DNA from: Paludibacteraceae bacterium
GTDB lineage: Bacteria; Bacteroidota; Bacteroidia; Bacteroidales; Paludibacteraceae
Direction of reading: 5' to 3'
DNA length: 64,000 bases
NCBI GenBank assembly: GCA_017454915.1
Contig: JAFTCC010000062.1
Coordinates: 1 to 64,000 of the forward strand
Positions 9,801-21,800 of this stretch are shown here, piece by piece. The notes under the pieces were generated by a model, which saw only the letters and a list, made by a program, of their open reading frames with translations, made no database searches and was not told the origin of the DNA. The position numbers and the translations under genes were made by a program. The stretch's first letter is position 1; the number at the start of each line of letters is the position of its first letter.

Positions 9801-10842
9801 TGGAGTAGAGTGTAGTTCCTATTTCGTTTTCGTGTCCTATTGCCAACACAATGTCGCTGATGTTGCATAATCCGAGCACTTGTCCTGGCGTGAGCCAACT
9901 GCATTGGTCCGCAGACATTTTTGTGGCGATAAGTTGTATCTGTTCAGTCGAAAACGAGCGTATCTGGTTTTCGTCGAAATAGCTCACGTTCGTCACGGAC
10001 ATTGCTGAAAGTTCAGCATTAGTGTATGTGCTGTAGTTGTCGTCTCTTGGTCCGTCAATGCCCATGAGGTTTATTTGGGCGTTGGTTGCGATTACCGAGC
10101 CGAGGAAGTCGGTTTGTTTGTCTTTCACCTTCATCTGCAGGTTGTCGGTGAAAATGTGCAGGTTCGTTGACTCGCCTCCTGTGAACTGGAAGAAACCTTC
10201 GCAGTTGGGGTTGAAGGTGAAGTCGGGTAGTGTGGACCCTGCCATGCTGTGAATGTATTGCACAAAGATGTCGGAGAAGGACTGGCGCATGCTGTTGAGG
10301 TATGACGGCATGAGCATGGTAACCTTTTCGGGCATTTCGGCGCTCAGTTTTCCTGCTGTGCTGCCCGTGATATATACCTTTTCGGTAGTATTATCAGGTG
10401 TGTTTACTTCTTCGAGTGCCTTTGTTGTAGGGTCAAAAGGCAGCGCTTCGAGCACATACTTTGAGCCGCTTTTTTTGTATGAGAGGCAGACGTCCTGTCC
10501 CGCCCTAAGTGTGAATTTAGGGCTTTCGGTTGACGTGTTAAATCCGTCGTTGAGTGATGCGCCTGCCATTGTGAGCACAATGCGCGGCAGCGGATCAGTG
10601 ATTTCGTAGCTCGTCATACCCGCCGGTATATTCATAAGGATGTAAATCCTGTCCATAGTGGGTTTGCCCGAGCCGTCGAAGACCGAACTGATGAAATCGG
10701 CAGGCAACAGCGCGTTAAGCGCGGGGCGCGCTTGCGTCAGCGTGTTGGTAGTTGGAGTGATTTCAACTTCGTTGTAGTTGACGGCACTCAGCCTTATTGC
10801 AAAAGCAAGGCAGAGAAGTAGAACTTTGAATTGCAGTTTCAT
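6877..10842 (-). CDS. Large T9SS-secreted surface protein of unknown function
   Basis: The 1321-residue protein begins with a signal peptide (MKLQFKVLLLCLAFAIRLSA). It ends in a T9SS type A-like sorting domain: IRVFSADGRTIWSG, then GLYIIQGQQTTIKLIN at the extreme C-terminus. This predicts export across the inner membrane by Sec and across the outer membrane by T9SS. I recognise no catalytic domain. The middle is rich in Asn, Thr and aromatic residues, as in beta-helical or beta-sandwich surface proteins. It overlaps the upstream 341-residue gene by 4 nt (ATGA) and the downstream 822-residue gene by 1 nt. Confidence 0.72.
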   Translation of the reverse strand: MKLQFKVLLLCLAFAIRLSAVNYNEVEITPTTNTLTQARPALNALLPADFISSVFDGSGKPTMDRIYILMNIPAGMTSYEITDPLPRIVLTMAGASLNDGFNTSTESPKFTLRAGQDVCLSYKKSGSKYVLEALPFDPTTKALEEVNTPDNTTEKVYITGSTAGKLSAEMPEKVTMLMPSYLNSMRQSFSDIFVQYIHSMAGSTLPDFTFNPNCEGFFQFTGGESTNLHIFTDNLQMKVKDKQTDFLGSVIATNAQINLMGIDGPRDDNYSTYTNAELSAMSVTNVSYFDENQIRSFSTEQIQLIATKMSADQCSWLTPGQVLGLCNISDIVLAIGHENEIGTTLYSIFGDPQKALNAANVINNENLMNAIGAQLQPLLSASSTIDMIGFLFGGADLSLVIPKIFSSMVEGAASPFAFKSNSTKIDGMAFNVHIHSKGTNTITGGAAGEFKNTGTEMGMLAGLVSSSPSITTMVNDLAVMFEAMVHFCSASFAVRPSADVLQSEDDSNYEYTCTRLLFDDVWVDGTTHTNGIMQMPVEGKELDAPSIDIGNHNGKVEFNGGQYRFHTPVSNRNVNMFYVATMAICYREFNVNMPLAGNIKYRGIGTSVGWGPDHNRTDSYRNVIFYDGTFATYSAEAWKSDDRAALYGAEYKIDAVANGWYEHYTDLRLPYNTSVLGGTFPEDTYVRRCDAAAEQGAKPVYIYISNPSDPTSPQFITQLCERKELDVPVDLALPNDKLKPNGTVKVTNENRQMLTVNTSTTATQQVEYGTQSLTPDANDKVFVYVTGDCKVERDYIRNYVTALAPFGEKHMSTEMLSMGGNVEVQSLYQNKYPQKNSYLLYTQLGYYTYNYAGVNLGGLFRTLKEEFQIDRAEHHNFKPGTTSTSTNASGQNIMNTTDKNGVVFSEITNNDSYIIENGIYSMLPIRSDAWFMLSMPYDVANIYVLETTNETVNTSWNESQWEEYFQRQGAADGDMAQTLVTSVLPDIFSGRGSGIRKPLPEILNTLTNKNTKLTKLEHYNGTNFTTANFYLNVLQPDQDNNLWLLEKDQKKYGEKWKPAPRETTPTFLSEKIEDPDCTDWYDCDEIEVVLPYVDQDGNRQAQQTVVMKKGNIYSLYFPGGTNYFWSNKYLIFEGYGPQRIQGKSAHSAYASNVSGSLSYPAENYMALQGNTTFGNFDISCSDSKPVFVTEKTTDGGSYPTGIIDYSFVKYSDKSIKRVLPTEVYMVSSNNAAVRAAMPSLNGGTTELEGVPTLSSQQPSLVAYSENGIHLQAFEDQNIRVFSADGRTIWSGLVKAGTTTFLPATTGLYIIQGQQTTIKLIN

Positions 10843-11864
10843 ATCGTAACTTCTTTTTTATGCTGTTGTTGTAGATGTTCTTTTTGTGTGGTTTTGCGTG
10901 TCTTGGCTCTGTAAGTCATCAATGCTGCGAGCATGAGCACAATCATTAGCCACGGGATGTCTCCCACCGGAGCTAGCGAGGGGTTGAATACTCCGACGCC
11001 GAGTTTCCAGTTGATGTAGTCTTGCAGTTCCTTGTCGTTGTTGGGGTATCGTCCGAATTCGGCAAAGAAGGCGTCCATCCATTGTCCTTGTATGGTTGGT
11101 ATTCCGCTTCCCGGCTCGTCGTCTTCTGGCGTGGGGTTGAACACGCCTGAACCCATTTTCCAGTTGATGTAGTCCTGCAGTTCCTTGTCGCTGCTTGGGT
11201 ATCGTCCGAACTCGGCATAGAATGCGTCAATCCATTGTCCCTGTACGCCCGGTATGGTGTTCCCGGTGTTGTCGTCATCAGGCGTCGGGTTGTAAATGCC
11301 GTTACCTTGGTTCCACTGTATAAAGTCTTGAAGTTCTTGTTCGGTGCTCGGGTATCGTCCGAAAGCGGCGTAGAAAGCTGCCAGCCATTGTTCTCTAATA
11401 TCGGGCGCATAGTAGCGTGCCGAACCTCCGGCTGCGTTAAGGTTGAAACTCTTGGGTGTTATGCGCCGCGACTTGGTGCGTGAAAGCATAATCTGATATG
11501 CTTTGAACTGCGGTGCGTTGAAATTCATTGTACCTCTGTTTCCCGAATAGTTGCCGGAATTGTAGTTAGGCGTTGCAATTACCGGTGCGCCGCCAGCTTC
11601 GCCACTGAATGTGCCGCTTGGCGAGATAGGGGTATAATTGAACGATGCGTGTTCAACCCCGTATCTATATTTGCTGTAGTATCTGTTATAATTGCCGTTT
11701 ATGGCTGGCTTTCCATGGAATGTCATCGGGTGGGTGTAAAACACTCCTCCTCGGCGTTCGTTTTTATTAGGCATTTGGGTTCTTCCATAATAAGGTTTAC
11801 CGTGAGCATTGGTTAGCACACAGAATGACAACAACACCAGTAACTGCCTAATAATCTTTTTCAT
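10839..11864 (-). CDS. Membrane-anchored protein with three ~50-residue repeats and PVGD-type C-terminal tail
   Basis: The 341-residue protein has a signal peptide (MKKIIRQLLVLLSFCVLTNAHG), a Tyr/Asn-rich low-complexity region, and three repeats at about residues 158-196, 209-247 and 258-296. Each repeat follows the pattern W(L/I/M)(A/D)AF(Y/F)A(A/E)FGRYP..(E/D).ELQD(F/Y)I.W. The C-terminus from residue 299 is PVGDIPW, then a hydrophobic stretch, then a basic tail RAKTRK. The same tail type ends the 253-residue protein of operon A. I do not know the repeat family. As the first gene of operon B it may be an envelope-anchored partner for the two secreted proteins that follow; that role is inferred. 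Confidence 0.7.
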   Translation of the reverse strand: MKKIIRQLLVLLSFCVLTNAHGKPYYGRTQMPNKNERRGGVFYTHPMTFHGKPAINGNYNRYYSKYRYGVEHASFNYTPISPSGTFSGEAGGAPVIATPNYNSGNYSGNRGTMNFNAPQFKAYQIMLSRTKSRRITPKSFNLNAAGGSARYYAPDIREQWLAAFYAAFGRYPSTEQELQDFIQWNQGNGIYNPTPDDDNTGNTIPGVQGQWIDAFYAEFGRYPSSDKELQDYINWKMGSGVFNPTPEDDEPGSGIPTIQGQWMDAFFAEFGRYPNNDKELQDYINWKLGVGVFNPSLAPVGDIPWLMIVLMLAALMTYRAKTRKTTQKEHLQQQHKKEVTI

Positions 11865-12110
11865 TTATTACCTTATTCGTCCTCTCGCGTCGTGGCGTGG
11901 ACGTTAAAACTAACACTTGGTTTAGGTTGGTTGTTATTTTATTTATTCCTAATCAGTCGTAAGACAGAACTCGGATTAGTTTTTACACTCTTGTTTGATT
12001 TTTAGAACTTTACCTTTGCTGCAGTAAAAACTACGCAGTGTAGACTGTGATGCCATAAAAGCAAACAACAATCCACGCTGCAAAGTTACGAATTTATTTT
12101 GAAACTACAA
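11865..12110 (-). promoter_or_regulatory. Operon B promoter and ~210-nt leader
   Basis: TTG (12108-12110), 19 bp, then TAACTTTG (12081-12088), reading on the minus strand, is a full match to the Bacteroidetes promoter consensus. The transcript would have about 210 nt before the ATG at 11864. The leader contains an 11-mer (11948-11958) that recurs inverted in the operon A leader. No known riboswitch was recognised. Confidence 0.8.
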
Positions 12111-12121
12111 TGTGAGTTTCT

Positions 12122-12883
12122 TTAGTTTTTGATAATGCCCCGCCGGTTATTTTTGACTAAGTTTTTTAATTTTGTTCTGATGAATGGTAGGCATTTGTAG
12201 ATAGCCAGCATAATCAGCATAAGGATGAATGGAGTTTCTCCGACAGGTGTGATTTCTGCGATTTGAATCCATCCGGTACCATTCCAGTACCACCACTGTC
12301 CGTCATGGAAGTCCTTGTCGCCGATATTATGTCCGCCACCTCCTGGTATAGGCAGCCAGGCCTCTTCTTCCTCGTCCCAATAGTTGCCTTTGCCGTCCTC
12401 TTCGCTCTCTCCAGCCACGTAAACGTTCATTCTTGTGGATACGTTGGGTTGGATTTGGTTTGACGCAACGGTGTTGCGGTAGTGGCGTGCACTAAATCCC
12501 TTAATTCGCGAGGCGTTGCCCGACTGCATATACGGGACGTACTGCTTGCCGCCATTGCTGACTCGTGCTGAGGTTTGGTTACCTGTGCTGCGCATAGTTG
12601 GGTAGGTGCTGCCATACGATTTGAAGTTTTGTTTGGCAGTCTGGTACATTTCCCACTTGACACCAGTTGTTGAAGACTTGCGCGCTTTGGTGTAATTAGC
12701 ATCGTAATGCGCATTGTGCTTGAACATGATGTCCACGCTTTTGTTGTGAGTGGTTGGGACGGCAAAATCGCTACACAGCTTGTTGCGCCCTGGACGCATT
12801 TCATACGTTACCGCAACTGCCCTGATAGGTGCGCAGAGCGATAGTACAAGTGTCAACAATAGACACGATTTCATTTTTCTCAT
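12122..12883 (-). CDS. Small exported protein with PVGE-type C-terminal membrane tail
   Basis: The 253-residue protein has an N-terminal signal (KMKSCLLLTLVLSLCAPIRAVA), a polar Asn/Thr/Tyr-rich middle, and an aromatic segment DGQWWYWNGTGWIQI near residues 193-207. The C-terminal tail begins at residue 213: PVGETPF, a hydrophobic stretch, then the basic residues RTKLK and further Lys/Arg. This matches the tail of the 341-residue operon B protein. Its ATG overlaps the stop of the giant 3375-residue gene by 4 nt (ATGA), so the two are coupled. I do not recognise a family. It is plausibly an anchored partner of the giant surface protein. Confidence 0.65.
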   Translation of the reverse strand: MRKMKSCLLLTLVLSLCAPIRAVAVTYEMRPGRNKLCSDFAVPTTHNKSVDIMFKHNAHYDANYTKARKSSTTGVKWEMYQTAKQNFKSYGSTYPTMRSTGNQTSARVSNGGKQYVPYMQSGNASRIKGFSARHYRNTVASNQIQPNVSTRMNVYVAGESEEDGKGNYWDEEEEAWLPIPGGGGHNIGDKDFHDGQWWYWNGTGWIQIAEITPVGETPFILMLIMLAIYKCLPFIRTKLKNLVKNNRRGIIKN

Positions 12884-15800
12884 TTAACTACAATCTTTTC
12901 TACCTTATCGGCTGATCTTAAAATGTACACTCCATCGACGCCTACGCGGAATTCTGCCCTTGTGGCATCGCTTGCTTTAACTACATTAATGAGTTGTCCG
13001 AGTGAGTTGTAACAATTGATATCTTTATTTCTAATACCTTCGATTATGATTGTGCGATTTGCCGAATGTGCTGCCCACTTCTGTTCGGTAACGGGCTCCA
13101 AGTCGGTAGGCTGCGCATAGTGGTTAATCACAGTCTTGAGTAAGAATCGTCCTGACAGTGTGCCTGCATTTGCTTGATACTGATAGTCGTTGAACAGCAG
13201 GTCGGTCTGGCTTCCGCTTTGCGTGTCAATCAAGTAAACATGGTCGAGCCTGTCCATGCTGTGGCTGTCGTCAAGTTTGAAGTTCATTGTTCCGCTTGCG
13301 GGGTTGTAAACTGTGATAGGAATTGCCTGTTCAGCCATCTGGTCGGGCACAGCGGCAAATGCGAGGTCGCCGCACTCAAGTGAAGAGTAGATGCGAGGTA
13401 TAGAAGCCGTCTTCGACATCTTAATCACATCGTATCCGCGCTCATATTCGGGGCTGTACTTAGTCGGATGCAGATAGATGCTGGTCTGGTCGCAGGTTTC
13501 GTTGCTCAAACCCTGTGCCATTTCGTTTTGGGTTCCATACCACAGGCGTATCCACTGTGTCTTAACCGAATTGTTATCTTCATTGCTTTGTGCGCGTCGG
13601 CTGAGACTGCCGTTTTTGAATACCAGTGCCTTTTCTCCGTCTGTTGTTTGATAATAGAACGGTGATGCGGGCTTCATGTTTTCGAGCGGCATTTGGTAAT
13701 ATGTCTCGTTGTCGCTGCTGAGCACAGAAATCTTAATTACCTCGTCAGGTTCGCTGCTCACGGTAGTGGAGTAAACGTTGGTGTAGGGCTGTGCGATGAA
13801 GTTCCAGCCTTGGTCGTAACTCTTGGCGGTGCCTGAATAATTGGTGAGGCTGACCTCGGCGTTGTCAGTAGCGCGTGAAGCGTAGTCGCTTGCTTTGACA
13901 GGGAACATGATTTCGTAGTAGTAGGCTGATGTTGAGATGATGACATAGCCTTTGTTCTTGCTCATCGTGGTGCCTGTAACTGCGTTCCAGTTGCCGCCCA
14001 AACCGTTCTCGGCACGCGCTTGTGAGTCATATTCCATCAGGGCGTAGTGCGAACCATGTGTGGCGTTCTTGCCGTTGGAGAACGTTGTTTTGGTCAAGTC
14101 AACGTTGAACGGGAAGCCGATTTGGTATGCGGCTTCTTTGTTTGCCACAATGCGAGAGTAGAACAGGTTGGTGCAGTTGAGTGTTCCGTTGTCGGTGAGC
14201 ACTGCAGATGCGAATGCTTCGGTGCGGAGCACGAGTTTGTTGACTGTGAGAGTTACACCTGCATTGATTTTCAGTTCTGCTCCTGCCGCCACGTAGATTT
14301 CCTTGACGGCAGCGTCATCTTCAACGGTCAGTGTAGCGCCCTTGTGAACGTAAACGACGCTTTCTTCGTTAGTTGCGCCCAGTGTCGCGCTCGCATTGTA
14401 GATGTGAGGCACGGTGTAGGTGTGGTAACTTTCGAGGTTATCGTTCTTGTCCGTAGCAGAGATGACGATCTTCTGGTCAGGCTCCAATCCGCTGACAGCA
14501 ATTTTCATAGTTCTGTCACCAGCGTTAACCGACTTGTCGTCGCGGTTGGCTTTGGTATATGTGGTGCCGTTATATTTGACTTTCCAGTCGGCTTTTGAAG
14601 CCGGTGAACTATAGCCGTTCATGTTGAGCAGCACGTAACTGCTTGTCCAGTCAACTACGTCCAGAACTTCACCCATTTGCCTTGATGTGGCGGTGAACCC
14701 TGCGGTATATGTCGCGTCTTCTGTTACATTGGCAATAGCAGGTGACCATGTGTTGTTGAAGGCATAGGTGTATTCATCCGTTGTAGTCTTCGTGGGTTCT
14801 GTGCCATTGTAGTACGGTGTCGAGCCATATTCCCACTTGTTGTCTGCAGCAGCTGGGTTGTAGAGCGTGTTACCGTCGCCGTCAACGAAAGTGATGGTGT
14901 ACTTGTTGATGGTCCACTGTGCTGTTATGGTCAATGGTTCTGCAGGCATAGTTTGGTTGTCAACAGACCAGCCGGTGAATGTGTAGCCAGTTTTGTTCAT
15001 TGTGCTGGCGTCAGGATAAACGAGCGTAGTTCCGTATGCCACGTTTCCGGCTGCGGTGTGTGTGGTAGAGGTAGTTGTTCCGCCGTCCCAGTTCCACGTC
15101 AGTTTGTAGTTGTTAACTGTCCACTTGGCGTAGAGGTTGATGTCGTCGGTGTAACCTGTTGCCGCAAGCGATGTTACTTTGCCACTTGTGCAGTCTGATA
15201 CCGTGAACCATCCGCCGAATGTGTAGCCTTCACGTGTCGGGTTTACGAGAGTGGTTAATGTTCCGTAGGTGTGTGTGGTTGGGTGGTTCTCGCCATGCGT
15301 GCCCGAGAAGGCTGCTCCGTTCTGGTCATAATAGGTGATGTTGTAAGTGATTGGAGTCCAGAGTGCGTAGAGCGTGATGGCTGCGGTGTAGTCGGTCGCT
15401 CCCAATGTTGTGAGCGCGGTACCTGTGCAGTCTTCAGATATGAACCATCCTCCGAATGTGTAACCTGTGCGTGTCGGGCTGTCGAGAGGCGTTGCCACTC
15501 CATAGGTGTGAGTGGTAGGATAGCCCTCGGCGTGTGTGCCGGTGAACGTCGCGTTGTCTTTGTTTCTATAAGCTATGTTATATGTCTTAGGAGTCCACAT
15601 TGCATAGAGGTTGATGTCGTCGGTGTAGCCCGTAGCAGCAAGCGATGTTACTTTGCCGCTTGTGCAGTCTGATACTGTGAACCATCCTCCGAAGGTGTAG
15701 CCTTCACGTTCTGGTGTTACGAGTGCAGTTGCTGTTCCGTAGGTATGGGTGGTGGGGTGGTTCTCACCATGAGTGCCGGTGAACGCAACGCCATTTTCGT

Positions 15801-18800
15801 CATAGTAGTTGATGTTGTATGTGTTGGCAGTCCATTGGGCCGTGTATGTTGCGGCTTCAGCAGGCATCTTGGCAGCCGGAGTGGGTTCCCAGCCGTTGAA
15901 GGTGTAGCCGGTGCGCTCTACGGTGGGGGTTGTGATGACATCGTCGTACTTGACGTTGGAGTATGGCGAGCCTGTAGCGTCCACTGCGGCTCCTGTTCCG
16001 GCCACGGTTACTTTACCGCCGTTAAGAGCCCATTTCAGTACGTAGCTTAAACGCGGATATTTGTATTCAATAACCAAAGAACCGTCAGCCAATATCGTTT
16101 TGGTTTGTGCTGTTGGCGAAGAGAAGCCCGTGTATGTTTTGCGGTCAGGCGTTACTGTTGTGGCGGTTGTGCCGGTCAGATTGTCGGTGTCGTCCGGTGT
16201 GTCGCTGTAGGTGCCGTCAAGCAATTGTTTGTAGTGCTTAACCGTATAAGCAGTGTTGGTGTTAGGTGTCCAGTTGGCGTAAACGGTGTATGCCGCAGCA
16301 ATGTCAGCAGCCACTTTGGTTATCTTGCCGCTTGAGCAGTCCGCTACAGAGTACCAGCCCTCGAAAGTGTAACCAGTTTTTGTCGGGTCAACAAGGTTGG
16401 TGGCGGTGCCGTAGGTGTGCGTTGTTGGATAATTGGCGCCGTGCGTGCCTGTGAAGGTTTTGTTGTCTTTATCCTTATATGTGATGTTGTAGGTGCGCGG
16501 TGTCTTGGTATATACTGCGGTATATGTTGCGCCGCCAACTTCAACAGCTGCAATGGCTGGTGTCCAGTGGCTGAAAGTGTAAGTATATTGTGCCGTTGCG
16601 GGACGTGCCGGGTTGGCAGGAGCAGTAGGATTAGCGCCTAAAGCGTAGTCAGTTGTCTTGTGAATCTGTTCGACGCAGTCAGGATCGCCGTCGTTCTGGC
16701 CCCAGCAGTCGCTCTTGAAGATAACTTTGTACTTGATGGTCGTCTGCTTGTACTTGGCTACGTATGTTACGTCTTTCGTAACTGCCGCCAGAGTTTTGGT
16801 CCAGCCTATCCAGTCGTAGGAGTAGGCGTCGGTGCTCTCGCGGTAGGGTTCCTCGGCATTGTTAGGATAAGCGGCCACATCGTTGTAGTTGATTAGCGTG
16901 TCGGCAAGGAACGACATGTCGTAGTCAACGAATGTAATAGTATATTTACGCGGCGAGGCGGTGAAGGTGGCCTTATATGTCGCCGCACCCGTGACGGCGG
17001 TGATTGTTGGGTACCATGTTACGGGAGTGGAGAACTCTTGTGATGCTGTCGGGGCTTTGACGAGGTACTCAGCCGGACATTCTGGTGTTGTTCCGGCCTC
17101 AAACATCGCGGAGTAGAGAACCTTGTTGCTTTCGTCCGTAAAGGTAATCAGGTACTCATATTTTGTTTCCTGAATATGCGCGGTATAAACTGAATCCCCC
17201 AATGCTGGAGGCAGGGTCTCGTTCTTGTCGTAGAAATGCCCCGTGGGTCCGTCCCAGCCTGTCCAAGCGTATGTGGCTGTTGATGTGTTGGCTGGTACTT
17301 TCGGGCTTACGCCGGTATATCTTGGTGATGTGTTATAAATCACATTGGTATATGTGGCAAGCGCAGTGCCGTCGTAGTTTTTCCAAGTTACGGTTACCGT
17401 TCTTGGTTTCCAGTAGCCGCTCGAGGCATCCCATGTGTAGTATCCTCCGTAGTTGTCGAACTGCTCTTGGTTAGCCATATAGTCTCCGGCATAGTCGCCA
17501 GAAGTAACCTTCTCGGCTTCCCACCATGTGCAGCCTGCTGTGTTGACGCTCTTGTCGGCATATACGAACTGACGTGTTCCGTCTTCGCTGTGGTATGCGT
17601 TGTCGTCGGTGTTAGGTTTAACAGCTACCACGTCGCTCGGGTGTGCGAGGTCGTGCGTTCCCGTGCCGTCTGTTCTGGTGAGCAGGCATCCGTTTTCTTT
17701 CACGTTAACCCACTGATAGTCCATGTAGGTGTAAGCGTCACCAGCCACGGTTCCGGTGGTAGGAGTATATGGGTTGGTGGTGTCCTCGTTTTTGAGTTGA
17801 GCGGTTGTGAAATTGAGTGTTCGACGATCGCACTCAGTATTTACGACATGCTGTATTGATGTTGGTGCACCAGCAGCAGCGATGAAACGAACTACACCTG
17901 CGTCCTCGTTAGTGGAGTGGATATTGGCTCCGTGCTCGGTGGTATAATACTGACCTTCGGTAGTGCCGTGCACGAAGATTTCAGCATCAGGCAGAGGGGT
18001 CGTGGTAGGCGGATATTGTGTGGCTCTCGGGTTGGTAGTCCAACTCGGTGAATAAGTAGCATGATAATACCACCTCGAGAAAGTTGTATTGTCAGTTTTG
18101 TAGAACCCGGGCCAGTCTTCATTATCCATCACGAATAAGCGTTTGCCAGAAGATACGGTAAGTTTTCCTAATTTACTGATATTTATTTGGGCTCCCGGAA
18201 TGAGCAATGCATCTTGAGTTACTGTGAATTCACCCTCATTGAGATTGATGGTCATATTGTTTGATACCGGCAGGTAATAGTCGGCTGAATTGACTGTTTG
18301 TCCAGCCAAGGAGAACGAGAACTGTCCGAGTTTAGCCCCTGAGTTAACGGTCCAAATACCTCGATCGGTTGCGGGGTCATATTCTTTCTTAACCCAAGTG
18401 TCTGCGCTTGCGTCTGCCTGGTCCATAAGGAACATTGCGCCAGATGTACCAACAAGTTTGATATCGTTAGCTTGCTGTACACCAATTATAGACACGTTAA
18501 CACCTGAATAACCATACAAAGTAGAACCCGGTCTAAAGAGAATAGGTGCCTCCACGTTTTGTATGAAGTAGTCTGTGACAGGGAAAGCGTGCCAAGTACT
18601 TTTATTGCTCAACATATCTGATGTAGCACTACCACCACGCCAGTAACCAAGCTGGAAACCTTCACGAACAGTAGAGCCGCTCATGGCAGTTATCTCTCCC
18701 TTACCTGTAGTGTAGCCCCAGCAGTTGAGGTTTGAGCCAGACTCGAGTGTTATTTTAGAGCCAGCCACGAGGTGGAGACGTCCGTAGTTTCCGTGTGGAG

Positions 18801-21800
18801 CACCTGTTATAGCAGACCCACCGTTGGCTGCATTTTGCATGGCTGTTGTTTCTATAGTACCATAGACAGTCATGTTGACGCCTTTGTCAAAAGTAAGCAT
18901 CAGGAACTGAACAGGAGCCGGAGTGCTTACCGCTTCACGCGTTGGACGCGTTCCCATTGCTGCCTTACGCGTAAGGCTTTCAGGTACAACAAGTGTTGCT
19001 TTTTCAGGAAGGATGTAGTTACCTTTAGGCAGTGTGTGGTTGCCCACCATGACGATAGAGTAGGCAGTGCCCTGATTGGCGTTGACGAATTGCAGTGCTT
19101 CTTTCAGAGTTTTGTATGCACCAATTTCTGTAGTTCCCTGATATACCCGGCATACCACAGCGCCGGAGATGCCGCTGCCGATAGTGTAGCGGTAGCCTTC
19201 GGTGTATTCGGGTGTTCCTGACAGCACGTCGTTGATGTTCTTGCCTTCTTCAACATATTTAGACAAGTTGGTGTTGACATTGTAAAATCCGCCTCCGAGT
19301 ACCACATAGTTCATCTGGGCATTGCCATGCACGCAGCCGTCAGTGCCGCCCGTGGCCTTGCCCCAGAACTTGCCGTTGTTGACGGTTATCACAGGGCGGG
19401 CCACTACGCTACCCTGTGTCATTTGGGCTGCCATGCCGAGAGCGTATGCCGTCGTGCCTGTGGCTGTGGCAGTGTAATAGCCGCTGTTGATTGTCGCAGT
19501 ACCCGCTATGGCATGGTCGCCGGTGAACGGACCGGATGTGTAGGCGGCTTTCACGGCATTGACATAAATGCCGTAAGCCGTATTGCCTGCGGTGGCGGTG
19601 GCAGTTACAGTATTGTTTGTCGCTTCCAGTTCGCCAATGCATTCAAAGCCCGCAACGCCGGCATATTCTGTGTTGACATTTTGATTGCTGTTGACAGCCG
19701 CCAAACGAGCGTTGACAAAAATGCCGCGCACGGTTTCGGTGCCTGATGCTGTGATGGTAGAGCCTGAAATGGTTGTTTTCCCGGCCTCGATGAACACGCC
19801 AGAACATGTTGTTGTCTTGGCCTCTGCGGTGATTTCGGAATTAGTGATTGTGGTGGGGCCACCGGTAAATACACCATAACATGTTGTGGTGCCGTTGGTC
19901 TGCGCATGGATTTCGGCGTTGGTGATGCTCAACTCGCCGTATGAGTGCGCCACCGTGCCATCCTCGTTGGCGTCAGTTGTTATCGCCGGGCCGTTGAGGC
20001 GCACGCCGTATGCGGTGGAGGTGGCAGATTTTGCTGTGTATGTGCCGCCGTTGATGACGCACTTGGGGCTGACGGCATATTCGCCATACTGATATATGTC
20101 GCTGTATTGCTGGTAGGCAGTTGCAGACCATTTGTTGCTTGTGCTGTCAGACTTAAGGGTTGCCGCAGTCAACTGTCTGCGGTTGTTCCAAATGGACACA
20201 GCATCGGCTTCAGCGCCGGTGCGTGTGGTGGCTGTAACGGTCAGGTTCTTTAGTGTGGCGTTGGCAAAATAGGGGAACGCGGTGTATGCGTTGGTGCCGC
20301 AGTCGAGCACTATACCCATTGCGGTGCTGTTGGCCTCGGCGCTGATTTCGGCAGCCGTAACGTTAAGCGTGCCAGCCACAGCGTAGATACCGTATGCAGT
20401 AGTGGTTGTTGCGTTGGCAGTGAACGTACCACCGGTAATGGTTGTGTTACCACCGGAACTTACCGCGCGGGCGGTTGTCGTTCCCGATGTGGCGATAAAC
20501 TCGCCGCCCTTGATGATAAGAGTGGCATAGCCTTCGGCATTGCCGCCAAGTTTGCATTCACCAGCCACGTTTGTTTCAGAATCGAATGTGGTTTTTGAGC
20601 GTGTTGTCGAGCATGCGGCATAGGCGTTAGTGGTACCCGTTGTGGCGGTGTATTTTCCGCTGTTGATGGTAACGGTGGCTCCGCCGGCGTATTCGCCGTA
20701 GTAATTGGGCTGGACGTTCTGATATACCGTGGCGGCAGAACTTGCCGCGTAAATGCCGTATGCTGTGGTGTAAGTGGTGGCAGTTGCGTTTACTTCGCAG
20801 TCGGTGAGTTCCATCCGCGCAAAGTAGATGGCGCCATGAGTTCCGTTCACGCCGCCGGTGGCATACACACCGTATGCATAATAGTATTTAGCCGTGACGT
20901 CAATCTTGGTGTTCTTAATCTTGATGACGCTGTAAGAGTTGTTTTTCGACTGGTAACTGCCGTAGGCAATAATGCCGTAGGCGTAGCGGCCAAGAGTATT
21001 TACATTAATTGTTGCATTCTCTATTGTGCCGGTTCCGGCAGCCTTGTTGGCGTGCGAGCCGTCGGTGGCAGTCGCCGTGCCCATAGCGGTGTTGGCAACG
21101 TCAAAATATATGCCGTATGCGTCGTATGTGCCGTTCGCGTCCTTGAGGTTGTTAACATTAAGCGTGCCGCCCTTCATTGTCAGCGTGCCATAGTAGCAGC
21201 TGGCAGCCGTGGCATTAGATGATGCCAGCATGCGGATGCCGTATGCGTATCTGCCGGTGGTGGCGGTTGAATTTATTGTGCCGGCGTTGATGTTGACCTT
21301 GCCGTATGCCCTGATGCCATATACCGTGACATTGCCCTCGGCGGTTACCTCGCCGCCGTTGATGGTGAGGGTGGTGGTGTTATTCTTGTTTGATTGTTGG
21401 TCAATGCCGAACGTGTTGGTGTGTCCGTAGGCCTCTACCTTACCGCCGTTGATGGTTATCGTGGTGGCGGCTTTCTGCAGAATGCCGCAGGATCCGTAAC
21501 TTGACTTGACATTGCTTGCATACAATGTTCCGCTCTCGAGAATTAGATTACCGGCTGTTAAGTTAACGCAATAGGCAGTGCCGGAATAGGATCCGTTAAG
21601 ATTCTTAACCGTACCGCCGGTTTTCGAGTCCTTGATGGTCAGCGTCTTGCCTGATTTGTTTATATAAATGATGGAGCCGTTATATGTTGCTGTCAACACT
21701 TTACCGTTCAGGTCAAGGGTGAAAGTGTTGGTCACTGTTTGGTTGGCGTTCAGGCTACCGCCTGTTATATCGCGCAGCACTTGCAGCGTGCAGCCGGCGT

